Shown here piece by piece: positions 44,890 to 56,049 of a DNA stretch of 64,000 nucleotides. A model generated the notes under the pieces. The model was given only the letters and a program-made list of their open reading frames with translations, searched no databases and was not told the origin of the DNA. Position 1 is the first letter of the stretch. Each line of letters opens with the position of its first letter. Origin of the DNA: Favolaschia claudopus (taxonomy: Eukaryota > Basidiomycota > Agaricomycetes > Agaricales > Mycenaceae); the NCBI GenBank assembly GCA_037176885.1, contig JAWWNJ010000011.1, forward strand, positions 2,852,001 through 2,916,000, written 5' to 3'. The position numbers and the translations under genes were made by a program.

Positions 44890-47590
44890 CAAGGACGCGT
44901 ACACGACGTTGCGAACCCCTCCCTATCACATTTCCCTACCACCACGACGACCGACACCAGCACCACCAGCCCGCACCGACGACGCCCCACCCCGCCATTG
45001 ACACCGTCTCTTCGTCCACATCCTCCCTCCTGGTCTCTCACCCTCAGCGCACGCACCTTCGACCCGGCTACACGCCACGTTCTCGTCCTCCCCCACCCGC
45101 GTTCTGCGGTGGCACTGCCCCACCCTCCCGCTCCACCAGAGTATCTCCATCGAAGACGGCATCGAGGAGGCGCGATCATCGTACGACGCCTCGCGCCCTC
45201 CTCTTCCCCGTCCTCCTCTCCACCATTTCGATGACCGGCTCTCCTACCACCACCAGCACCCCGCGCAGACAACGCCGGCGCATCCCCGCCTTCAAGGCCT
45301 CCTCATCCGCCGCTCGTATCACCCGTCGTGCGCACGCCGCCACCTTCGCTCGTCGAGAGTGTCTCCCTCTGAGACGACATCGACATCGAATGCAAAGATG
45401 GCATGACATCAAGGTAGCGATGCGGACGACGCTTCGTCTCCTCTTCCCACCGACCACGATGCCCCGAAGGAAACGTACGGACATACCTCCCCCGCTTGCG
45501 CCACGTCATGCCCTCCTCGATCTCCTCATCCACTGGCTGGTATCATTCAGAATACGCTCCACCTGCGCGCGCGGACGAACACCATCGTCGTCATCATATC
45601 ATCGACATCCACGTCGACTGCGCCTCCCCGACTTCACCCCCACCGGACACAGACGACGCCGCACCCGCATCCCGCCTTCGACCCCTCCTCATCCCACAAA
45701 ACACCTCCTCATCCCGTCTCGCTCGCCTCATGCGCCGCTCGTATCCTTCCCGGTACCCCCATCACCATTGAGGGCAGCATCGGCATCTACCCACCACCAC
45801 CACTGCGCACAGACGACCGGAAGGCGGACGACACCGCCCAGAGGCCACATTCACATTCTCGTCCTCATCATCGCCTTTACGCTACACACCCGCACATCCC
45901 GCCGTCGACGCCTCGTCCCCTTCACGCTGGGCGCTGCACACCTCGCATACCCTCTCCCATCATCCTCTACCACCCGGACTCCATGGCGTCGCGTCTCGCT
46001 GTCATCTACCACCCGCCTCCCCGGCTCTCCTCTCCCCTCTCCCACTCACCCAACCCCGTCTCCCCACCGGAAGAGAAGAAACGGAAGAAAAGAAACACCT
46101 ACACACACAAACGGCACCGTCACTAAATTTGAATCAAGCCTTCGCAAGATAGCTTTTCGGTCTGCGGGAAACGAGGGGTTAGCGGGGTTGGTCATGAGGA
46201 GGCGAGAGGAGAGGGGGGCAAGAAAAGAAGAAGAATCGAGTAAGGGGAGAAGGAGAGAAGGGAGAGAAGGAGAAGAGGAGGGCAGGAAGGGCGAAAGGGA
46301 GGAGAGGAGCAAGAAACAAGAGGTGCGGAAGGGGAGGAGGTGGGAGGAGGGAGGAGGAAAGCGGAGGAGAGGCCAAGAAGGAAGAAGGAGCGAAGAGAAG
46401 GAGGAGGAAGCGAGCGCAAAAGCAAGGAAACCGAGATGTCCGGCGTATCGACCGCTCCGCATCGCAGCAAAGGAAAGAAAGGCAATAAAGGAAAACAAGA
46501 AAGAAATAGACAGAAAGGCAGGGAGAAGTAATTACTCACAAGAAACCCATCACGAGGCCTCCTTCCATCGCGGTCTGGGCCGTCGGCGTCTATGAGCGAC
46601 GCGAGGTCATTCGTCCGCGATGGAGGGGGTAGACTTGGGAGAGTGCAAAGGAGATGACTGGATGGGGTGATCAGTTAGGGCTTAGGAGAAGTGTGAGGAG
46701 GAGGGGGAACGGGAACGGGAAGGAGGAGGCGCGTTGTGGGGGGAAGCGGCTGTGACGATGGGCAAGGGAATTCAAAGCAAAGCTAGTGGGGGGTCGCGTG
46801 AAAGGATGGAGGGGTGGTCTATGAAGGGTGCGGGTGCGGGTGCGCGGGAAGGGCGGACATCAATGAAGAACGAGCGGACGGACACTCCATCGCCAATAAA
46901 CCATCGCCGAAACGACACCACCAACTCGTATCGACACCGCAAATGAAATTGAAAATAAAAATGAAAATAAAAAGAAAGGGAAAGTGAATGACGAAAAGCG
47001 CAAACGGAAACTCACCAGTCTCCAACACGAACCGCCCTCCCAAATTCGCGCGATTTTTGCACCACGAACGCGGGTGTCCACGCGCTTGGTTCTGCGCCGG
47101 TGAAGAAGGTGTCGATGGGGCTTCCAGAGCTGCGGTGTTGGGGTTGAATTCGTCATGGCCGAGGTCGTTTGAGGATTGGGGATGCTAGAAGGTGAGGAGG
47201 GGTTGCCCAACGGTCGCCGAGGCCACGTTTCTAGCGTAATCTTTTTGAGCTTAGTTGTACGTGGCGGTGGAGAAAGTACGCATACATAAGAGTACAACAG
47301 CAAGGAGTGAGAAGAAGGGGGAGCAGTTCACGTTGGCTGCGCGATATCGACGGGCGGGATGAGATGGGAGGGAAGAGGAGGGAAGCGGCGTTTGTTTGGT
47401 GTTTGACGACGGTGATCGGACGCCGCGTGCCGATGTCATCAGTGGCTGTGTTCGGAACTGTTCGGAATGTCGTCTTGGCCCAAACTTTCATCTCCCTTTT
47501 TCTCGAGCTGGCCTTGCTGCCCCGCGTCTCGTTTTCCTCCCCGTTCGCAACTTTGGATAGTCTGATTCCGCAGTGGCTGATTGGGTAGCG
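44890..47590 (-). pseudogene. Decayed 5' copy of the GH5 exo-glucanase gene (copy 2)
   Basis: It aligns in order with the 5' half of the intact gene. 44890-46110 corresponds to the giant intron. 46130-46200 corresponds to the exon around GLNWVRVPIPFW (shared phrase TTTTCGGTCTGCGGGA). 46560-46670 corresponds to the exon around PSAPDEWTL. 47000-47165 corresponds to the exon with NLGGWFVLEP. 47400-47590 corresponds to the promoter (ATCAGTGGCTGTGTTCGGAA and TTCATCTC phrases). Frameshifts, lost splice sites and a lost start are evident. The catalytic half is absent. Long open frames on the plus strand (44883-46595) are artefacts of its skewed composition. Confidence 0.75.
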
Positions 47591-47767
47591 TGGTCGAGTT
47601 CTAGCTTGGTTTCCTACCGTTCTGTCCCTAACCTCCCAGTTCGGCGATCCCTGAATTCTGTAGTTCTGCTGGAATGTCGATCAGTTGGACTGAGTTATCC
47701 GATTCTTGCAAACTTCGGCTGATAAACCTCCACCGGTACCTCATCAACCCCTTCACGCGACCCCACA
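47591..47767. other. Spacer beyond the GH5 copy
   Basis: Short sequence still weakly related to the GH5 upstream repeats (TTCCGCAGTGGCTGATTGGG just before it). Nothing else is seen. Confidence 0.4.
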
Positions 47768-48233
47768 ATGAATTATCTGCCGCTTGATTCAACTCTGGTC
47801 CCTAAGTCGTTTGCGCACGGTTATGACGGACACGAGATTCTTCTTTTTTCTAACCCATATTTGCATCTCGGCGGGCTCTTAGGTCACAATCTCAGCAGAT
47901 TCTGCATTGCCGTGATTCAAATGCAGGTCACATCCAATGATTCAGATCGTCAAAAAAACGCCTTCGGTAAGTACCCACGATGTCGCCGTTGGAGGCAGTT
48001 ACTACTTAAACTCTCCGTAATCATTCATTCTAACCCTCACCTTTCTAGCGTACACCATGATTTTTTCTGCTTCTTCCACTTTCGCACTCGAATCCTTCGT
48101 GACCCAGCCGCGCCAACAACTTCGGCTCAAAATGCTACAGTCGACGCCACAGCGGTATGTTCTTCCACTCATACTCGATGGATGCATCGTCCTCAATTTC
48201 TTAGTACGCCTTACCATTGACCCCTTACCATGA
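47768..48233 (+). CDS. Possible small two-exon gene of unknown function
   Basis: The ATG at 47768 opens MNYLPLDSTLVPKSF. A well-formed GTAAGT donor (47967) and a pyrimidine-rich CTTTCTAG acceptor (48048) join AF to YTMIFSASS in frame. The frame continues to DPLP and a TGA at 48231-48233, for a total of about 128 residues. The C-terminal part (LPLILDGCIVLNFLV) is hydrophobic. I recognise no family. The good splice signals are the main support. It may be a fragment of a larger lost gene within this mosaic region. Confidence 0.3.
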
Positions 48234-49877
48234 GGCTAGTCAATACAACGCAAAACGTGGGCTGCTCCTCTTGATTGTGTTTCGAGTTGGAGCCCCCAAA
48301 TTGACACAAGGTTTACAAGCTTGACATTGACAGTCTATCATCCAAGCGATGCCATCATCCAAAATCTCCCCATCGTTCCACCAAAACCCGTTCATGTGTT
48401 GTTATAACCAGCTAAGTACTCCTCTTCTAGATTCTCGACGTAAAACCGAAGCTCTCTCTCTCTCTTCGAAACCCGCGACAATATCGGTAAACCAGGTCTG
48501 TCTCCGTTCGTCCAATCTTGTTTAGGGCACGTTAATAAATATGAATGCAGAAGTTGTTCTGCTCTTCGGGGGCGTTTAAACCGCAATGCGCATTCACTTC
48601 CATATCTTGTCCCTGCTAATTCCCGTTCCTCGTTTCAACTTAGTCTTCTAGCAGCGATGGACGCTTACGAGAGCCGAAATCGCAGGCAAAGTGCTCCCAA
48701 CAGCAGCCTCCACCCCACCTTTGTGGAGTCGAAATGATACTAAAGAGTGCTAATATGCGAGATATGACTGAAGTTACAACACACCAATCAGTCGTCGCAT
48801 CTGGACTCGCCGTTCTGTCCTTACAACACGCCGCACCTCATCAAGGAGCTAACTATCTATCATGCGACGCGACTATCATTCCAACGCTCGCAGCAATACG
48901 ATTTCCTTCGCTGTGTGTGTACATTTCGATCAATCAAACCGCTTTCAGCAATCAGTCGCTTCGTAGTACGAAACCGAAGCTTCATCGAACATGAAGTTAC
49001 TTGAGTTAGGGTCAGCATTCTTTCTTTATGCTTCCGCGCACCGTAACCAAGAACGCCACAGTTTTACGCACGTCAATTCAAAGTTCCCTGGCGGGCCGAA
49101 GAAGGACGAAACAGCCCGAACCCTTCTTTTCAAATTCACCAAAAAATGATTCACAGCGCTCCACTTCTTCGCACTGCTTGAGCTGCAAATTGGCTCAGAA
49201 CACAAGCTCCGGCTCTCCCTCCTTGGTCCCACCTGTATGATATCATTATCCGAGTTGAGACGTTTCCGTTATTTCGACTTGTCTATCTTCATGCGTTTCT
49301 CATTCACCTCACCGTAGCCGGACGAACCGGGAACAGCGGTTAGGGGATGAAGCTCAATTTCATCCTCCGCGTCGACCACTTTCTCCCCAACCCTCCTAGG
49401 GCCATCATTATTTCCTCCATTCACATCGAGGCCACTGATCACTCCGCCGCTCTTGCTAACCCTAGATACGTCGCCCACACTTCTGCACGATCCATTGTGA
49501 AAATTTAATCTAACCTAGCTTGGTCTGGGTCGTTCATACGATGAAGAACTGCGATATACTTCCGCCGTAGCTAAATTCGGATGGATTTTGCAGTTGTGTA
49601 AACCCGGGATTAGGAAAAACCTGGGCTATCCAAGTTGAACATAGAGCTTCACACCCATGCCCGTCGTGGACGGCTTGGCAGGTATCCCGTCGGGTCTTCG
49701 ACTGTAGTTTGACGGCCGTTCCCGTCAACAACGGGTCCGAAAATGGCTTTTCGGAAGACATCCTTCACGCAAATGCAGCTCTTAACGCGCATCTGGTAGG
49801 ACGCCACAAGTCAGCCTGGAGGCTATAAGAGTAGCTTATGGGCGAAGAAATTTACAACAGCTTTTGGCCTTCCTTCC
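48234..49877. other. Gene-poor stretch with a piece shared with 58.5-58.6 kb
   Basis: 48400-48490 resembles 58560-58640 (both read TTATAAC, then CTCTTC, then TCTCTCTTCGAAACC). This means the copied block around the GH5 remnants extends to the sequence before the truncated P450. A minus-strand frame at 49478-49269 (MGDVSRVSKSGG) is hydrophilic and unsupported. No gene is called. Confidence 0.4.
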
Positions 49878-50983
49878 ATGTTGTTTACCAGTCTTCAGCT
49901 CACCCTCAGCATTGCAGCTACCTTGACCGGTCTGAACGTTGCTAAAGCAGCAGCGGTTGATTGTTGTGAGCTACAGAACCAAGTAGGGTCGATGTTGTCA
50001 ACGTATGGGAGAGATGCGCTTATGGCTGATTCTCCCGTTGTTCTTCTCGCAGGTACCTATCTCTTCTGGGAATGATCAGCACTGGCATCCTATCCATATT
50101 CAAAAGGAATGGAAGGAAGGAGACACGTTTACCATCGGCAAACACACCAGAACGCTAGGTAAGATGCTGAGTGAGGGATTCAGAGGTACCGCCGCCGTCT
50201 ACGATGTTGTTGGTATGCCATGCCTTACATTGAATCCTATGTTGAACTCACGGTGTCGTTTCAACCACGATGCAGAAAGAGTCTGGCCAGACTGCCCCAC
50301 CCCTGAGGTCGTTGCTAAAATCTTCAAAGAGAAGCCGAAGAACCCGGAGAAGGCACTGGCACAAGCCGAGTATCGAAACCTCGAAGCGCTTTCGGCGAAT
50401 GAGTTGCACTACGGAAAGGTCTGCGCATACAATCCGGGGGATGATGCGTCGACTCCGGATCCAATCATCGTGATGACCAAACAAGATGGTGTCCCGTTTG
50501 AAAAGGCGCCTGCGTACAAGACGGTTAAAAAGAATATGCAGAAGTGCAAAAACGTCGTGAGCAGCACTCGCTTCAAGATCGCCCGGGAGATGATCCGTCT
50601 CGCCCAAGTCACACACTTTCTCCACGCGGACCCCATTCCTGACAATGTGAGGCCATGGTTGTTTTGGTGATCATACTCAGCTAATGCTCTATGTCAACTC
50701 TATGTGAACAGGTTCTCATGGATGCGGCCGGTAATATTCACCTCGTAGACTGGGGGAGCGTGCAATACGAGAACGCCCCGGACAGAGGAAAGGTGTGTCA
50801 TCTCAGCCTCGTCGAGACTCCTTACGGGCCTTGCTCAATTGAGTAAAGATTACATATACGACCGACGTAAACACATTAGTCGAGGAGCTAGGAGACGGTT
50901 ATTTTAAAGACGACAAGCGGTCGACGGCGCTTCGCGCCGTCTCCCACTTTTGGCATGAGCATGAAGATGAAAGTGTTAAATGA
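49878..50983 (+). CDS. Secreted protein-kinase-like protein
   Basis: Four exons (49878-49982, 50053-50646, 50712-50792 and 50849-50983) give 304 residues. The N-terminus MLFTSLQLTLSIAATLTG ending near AKA is a signal peptide. The kinase-like C-lobe shows HADPIPDN (the HxDxxxxN catalytic-loop pattern) and, shortly after, HLVDWGSV (DWG in place of the DFG metal-binding motif). An N-lobe Lys cannot be assigned with confidence. The protein is short for a kinase and seems to lack most of the region after DWG, ending ESVK. It may be a secreted atypical kinase or pseudokinase. The stop is only 4 bp from the stop of the convergent Helitron gene, and the last exon contains a strong palindrome. Confidence 0.7.
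50923..50941. repeat. 8-bp-stem palindrome at the kinase/Helitron junction
   Basis: GACGGCGC-TTC-GCGCCGTC forms a perfect 8-bp stem with a 3-nt loop. It lies inside the last kinase exon, about 47 nt beyond the Helitron stop codon as read on the minus strand. Helitron 3' ends usually carry a short GC-rich hairpin before CTRR. CTAG follows on the minus strand at 50889-50892, but about 30 nt away and without the expected T after it, so this is only a candidate terminus. Confidence 0.4.
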
Positions 50984-50987
50984 TGAT

Positions 50988-53900
50988 TTAGAGTAAAAGC
51001 TCTCTCCATACAATATTGGTAGTGCTAGTGGAGCTATCATCTGGGTACTTAAGAATCAATACGTTTTCGGCACTTGGAACTCGGGTCATTGCCGAATATA
51101 GTTGACCATGCGAAAAGACTGGCCGGCGGAGGTCAATTCCCAATTTTTGAACCGTTAAACCTTGACACCCATTGAACGTCGTCGCGTAGCAAAGTGCGAG
51201 AGGAATTTGCTTGCGATGAACGACGAAGTTGAACCCATGTGGTTGGAAATGAAAATTGATTCGCGGAACGTGAAGTCTCGTCTAGAACAGTAAATATTTA
51301 GCGTCACTGCCATAGGTTATGAATTTCAAATAATACCGCTTCCATCTCCTTCCCAGCAACTATCGAAGAAATAGTCTCCACTTCTACAGAGTGGCGTAGA
51401 AGTGTTCGTACGATAACCCGAGTATTTTTGGTTAAACCCCGCGATGCATCGAAATTGCGTGTAAATCGGCATATCACACCAACCTTGAGAATCAATTCAT
51501 GGGGAGGTATGCCCGGTTCCCGTAGTGAGTTTAGAAACTCTGGGTCGTCGAACACAGCTTCATTCGAGCCCTGGAGGTCATCCTCGATGGCATCCCTACT
51601 CACATAGCAATATGAGTTGCCTGGTACACGGGCAAGAATTGTCGAGTTGAACTCGTCAACAAATTGATTATAAGGCGAGAGGATGGCTCGATTCATGCAT
51701 GCCGAAGGGTCCATGGTCACTGAGGGAGGAAAAACAAAGTCGGTGAGTTGAGCAATGGATCCAGTGTGGTTGAGTCGCCCAAGATCGATGAAGTTATGCT
51801 CGTAGTCGTCGCCAATTGAGTCAAGAAATGATGAAAACACTGGATCATCTCGTTGTCGCATCGAGTTGTTCAACTGGAGAACTTCGAAGCGATTGAAGAT
51901 TGGTCGAGTTCTAATGGAAGCTTGACATATCGCGGTTCGACCTCCAAATCGAACAACCGGAGCAACCTACACAATCTGGCCAACCGTACGCAAATTGAGT
52001 AGATATAACTGACGCACCTGACGAAAATCTCCAACAGTGATTAGCATCCTCCCGCCCCAGACACAGTCCAAGCCAGTGAGACTTCGCATCAATCTGTCAG
52101 CGCAGTCGAAAGCTTTAAAATGTAATCCGCCAATCTCGTCGATAACATGACATTTTGCTGCTAGTAACAGTTGAGCGCGGTCGCTGCGAGGGCCAATGAA
52201 TGATTCAAGGTGCGGATTATACTCATCCACCGGGATTCCATACAGATAGTGTGTCGTTCGGCCGCCAGGATAATTCTTCGCAGCAAAGGCAGAAGACGCT
52301 GACAGTAAGATGATTTGATTTGCTTTTCGAAGCGCTCCGATGATTGGATAGAGGACATAGGTCTTACCCCGTCCTGCTCTGCCGTCGATATGAACAGGGT
52401 GAGGATCATTCATCCTCAGCCGATGAATTATTCGATCGTAAATCGCACGCTGCAATATTGATTCATCTGGAGTTGGGAACGAAAACGGGTCAATATCTCA
52501 CCTGTTCATCCGTAAGTGCGTCCTTGAATGAACATAAGTCTGTCGGATCTCCATTCCAGCGCAATAGTTCAGCTTCGACTTCATGTTGCGGTTCAACAGG
52601 CTCGGGAAGACCAATGTCAGAGAGGGATTTTCCGAGGCCGCGAAGAAGACTTTGGATTGCCAATAACAGTTCATTGCGAATCAAAGCTGGACTGGGTGAC
52701 TGGGTATCGCGCAACAAACGATCTCTGATGTCGGCGCCGAGGCTTTCTTCGTGAGCTTCCCAAATAGTTAATGCAGGAGTGCCTTCAACAGCCAGCAGCG
52801 CAAAAATCCATCGTAGCTGGGAAGGTGGAGCTCCGAATTCAAGAAGTTCCTCGAAAGCCATTATTCCTTCGTCCCGATTGTCGAAAAGGCCGAGAGCCCG
52901 GGCAGCTTCTTGAAATGTGCCGTATATTACTCCGTCGACGGTTCGAAGCTCAACCCAGTCCCTGGCGCTTCGATGGAGCAACAGAGCGCGTAGATAAAAT
53001 ACATCCCCATGTCGAGGATATACCATCTGAATACGGCACACCCCAATATGTCCATCGTCATAAAATCGTATCCGTTGTCGCGGTCGGCCAGGAAACTCAT
53101 CTTCTAAGATTTGAAGAGGATGCATAGGTGTTGTTGGATCGTGTTTTTCCATGCGGGTTTGCGATCCGAATTCAACATAAGTGAGACTGTCAAGTAAATG
53201 ATGTTTGGGACGCGCCAAATATCTGATCAATAGAGTGGCATCCGATTGCGAGCCGTTCTTCCGTGCCATCTGACCATACTGTCGACCAGGAAGGTGCACA
53301 GGTAGACGCTTCACGCCGGGGTGCTTTTCGGTAATGTGAAACGAAGCGAGTCGTGTTGCAGCTTCAATGCTCGAGAGGTATCGGCCGCGCTGATAGTCTC
53401 GAATCTCATCAACAGGCCTTCGAGTCGGAGCATTTCCAGAGTTCGAGTGCACAGTCACCGCCCAATTTGCCTGATCAACGGGTTTGAAGAAGTATTTGAA
53501 TAAATATTGGAAGAGTTGAACTCCAGTTGAGAATTCAACGTTGATGTGACAGTCGTACTTGAGAATGAGAAAAGGGATATGGGAAACAATGAGTGCGTCC
53601 TCGGGGTCACGCCGACGATGTTGAAAGTAACCTAGGAATTTGTTAGTTGAATATTGAGTATGGGTCGACTGAATCAAAAAACGAACCGCGTTCGTCGAAA
53701 GATGAATCGCCTTTCACGGGTTTCGGAAATCCATACTGACATTTTTTAGGCCAGCCGCAACGGTGATATTGTTTATTAGGGTCATGAACGTGAGTCATAT
53801 GGCTCTTGACCGCGTCGCGGAGCGGTCCAGAGGAGCGCGGTAATTCGGCGCTTAAAAATTTGTTGATTTCATTTGGAGTCCTCGGAACGTTCTTCAACGC

Positions 53901-55470
53901 GACTGCGATGTGTTCGTGGGGAAGACCACGTTTCTGGAATTCGGTGACACGAATGTGATAGAGAATGGGACCAAAGTTTTCGCGAATGTCCTTCATCAGT
54001 AAAGAAAGGTACTGCTGAAAAACTCGAACAATTAAGTCAGGTCGATCGTTCGCAGTTTGTCCAGGTGACAACTGGGAAGTAATTTCTGGCCAGCGAGGAT
54101 TTGTCGTGAACGTGATGAAGAGTGTGACCGGCCCAAGAGCTTTACGCAGCGCTAAACAATCAGAGATATTCGCGGCTGACCACGCAGGTGAATGCACAAA
54201 TGATGAGGGCAAGCGGATGTTGTCAGCCGGATCATCGTCGCCTTCAACACTCAGAAATTCCTCTTCATCAGGATCGGAGTGCTGATTCTGACGAATATAG
54301 GTAAGTCTCGCTTCCTCCACTGAGCTCCAAGCGTCCACCAGCCATTCCCCTGGAGACATCAGTAAAATTGGAACAGCAATTTCGAGTCAACATACCTGTT
54401 AGACGCGAAAATATTGACATTTGGGGACCATTCAAGAAGAAACGTGATCGATACCACCTGGCTTGGCTGAATTTGGCGCCGTCATGTGTTTGCAAAGAGG
54501 TGGACCATCCCATTGTACCGTGAGGCAATAGAAGGAGATAGTGTAGTGGTTCTATATACGGCGAAAGGACGTCAAGATAAATGGGTTTGTCGTTTCCTTT
54601 GCGCTGGATAACCAATTTCCTGCGGGAAGGCTCAGAGGCGGGAGCGAGAGAGATGATAGCAGCAATTTCTCGAGCAGATGCGTCCGAATGCTCGAGATGG
54701 AGAGCGATGTCGGAGTTGTCGGCAGATGATTTCATGTCTTGTAATTTCTGTATGAACGGGTTAATTCGGTTTAAGCCCGCGAGCAGAGCAGTAATCCATG
54801 CTGCGGGAATGTCGAAATCTGCGCCACGGTTGAAAAGTGCGTCGGGATCGTAGATGAACCAACGAAGGGCGTGCTGTCCCTCATTTACAGGTAGGATTCG
54901 ATGATACGTTCTCCCACCTTCCAGAGTAACGGCGGAAATTCCGGGTCCGAATTTCATGAAGCTGCCATCCTCAACAGCAATTGCGGTGAGCGTAACAATG
55001 TTGTTCAATTTGCGAGATAAACCTGCGGTCTTTCGGTTGTTGATAAATGTGTCCCACTCAGTTGGATAGGGCGGAAGGAGCGGTACATTGTAACGACCCT
55101 TAGGCCCACAAACGAAGCATTTGTCGTGTATTCTCTCGCCAGTGAGAGCCTTGATTTTTCATTATTATTGGAAATGGGATAGTTGCAACACACGCACCTT
55201 TATCCCACATATTTTACAGTTCCTATTCCATCGAAGGCGAAGAGGCTCCGCAATTTGGGACTTGTTTAGAGCCGAGACACGGTCCCACCATTGACTCTGA
55301 ACCTCTCCCGAGTGAACCAAATTGGTCCGAGCCACACGCCGAGCAGCAGAGTTGGCGTTGCGGTGCTGCTCATGCTCAGCCAAGGTCTCGTTTTGTCTCC
55401 GCAGTCTTTGCGCGGTTCGTCGCAGGCGACGGTGATATTCAGCTTCGGTCTCGTCTTCCGAGGCAGCCAT
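50988..55470 (-). CDS. Helitron Rep/helicase, apparently intact
   Basis: The gene starts MAASEDETEAEYHRR at 55470 and ends WRELLL at a TAA (50988-50990). Six short introns restore one frame of roughly 1,300 residues. The N-terminus has a Cys-rich part (NCKICGIK, then CFVCGPKG). The Helitron-like Rep region has the HUH motif in KRGLPHEHIAV and the paired catalytic tyrosines in DYQRGRYLSS. The PIF1-type helicase has Walker A GRAGRGKTYV, Walker B HVIDEIGGL, VGDFRQVAPV, and the late motifs YATTFNGCQGLTV and HGQLYSAMTRV. A 55-bp intron near 51315-51370 removes the only apparent stop. Rolling-circle transposition of this element, or of non-autonomous relatives, is therefore possible. Confidence 0.9.
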
Positions 55471-55871
55471 TGAGAAAGAGCTCGGTATGCGAGGGCAGTT
55501 GGGGGTCGGAAGACACGGATTCGAGCGCAGTGGTATTGTGAGAAAGTCGGATGTATTGCAATGACTACGTGTACAGGCGCTTCAAGACTGCGCCAAAGGC
55601 GCGCGTAAAATAGCAGTTGGGTGTCCATACTGGAGTGCACTGGGAAGACGTAGAGAGCAGGAGGAGAGACGGACAAAAAGGGAGCGTGAGAGTTTGATAT
55701 GAAACGGTGTGGAAGCTGATAACCGAGCGGAGTTTCAAAAGCTTCGGACAGGCGCAATTTTATAAAGAGGGTGATGTTCTGTGCTTTGAATGAGCGTTGA
55801 CCTGTGAGTCCGGGCCCGTTTGTGATGCTGCCAGGTAGTGGATAGAACACATAGGCGTGTACACTACTAGA
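50988..55871 (-). mobile_element. Helitron, termini not firmly placed
   Basis: The extent is set by the Rep/helicase gene. A possible 5' terminus on the minus strand reads TCTAGTAGTGTACACGCC from 55871. It starts with TC and resembles fungal Helitron ends, but the base before it is T, not the expected A. No convincing CTRR plus hairpin was found immediately after the gene. The 3' end may lie inside or beyond the kinase gene, or may be lost. Confidence 0.45.
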
Positions 55872-56049
55872 ATATTAGCACCAGCGTCCAGAAAGGTCGG
55901 AATGATATTACCAGGGGGGTGCACACTTTTTCAAAAGCAGCTCGAGGGAAGAAGAGCAAGTCAAGTATGTCAGTATGGACGGTGATAAGTGGAATACACA
56001 AATGCCAAGGGAGTATGTACTCAGAGCCCGGTACTCACCCTCTTCAAAC
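55471..56049. other. 5' flank of the Helitron gene
   Basis: It includes the putative TC terminus at 55871 and an unassigned stretch with GGGGTGCACAC near 55920. No gene is supported. Confidence 0.4.

Noticed and set aside
44883..46595. 570-residue open frame on the plus strand
   Set aside because: It is rich in Arg, Pro, Ser and Thr with no domain, and it runs across a region that aligns to the giant GH5 intron and exons in the opposite orientation. It is a composition artefact.
51304..51380. Premature stop in the Helitron helicase after HNLWQ
   Set aside because: A 55-bp GT-AG segment covers the stop. Removing it joins KEMEA to TRLHVPRINF in the frame that leads through all late helicase motifs.
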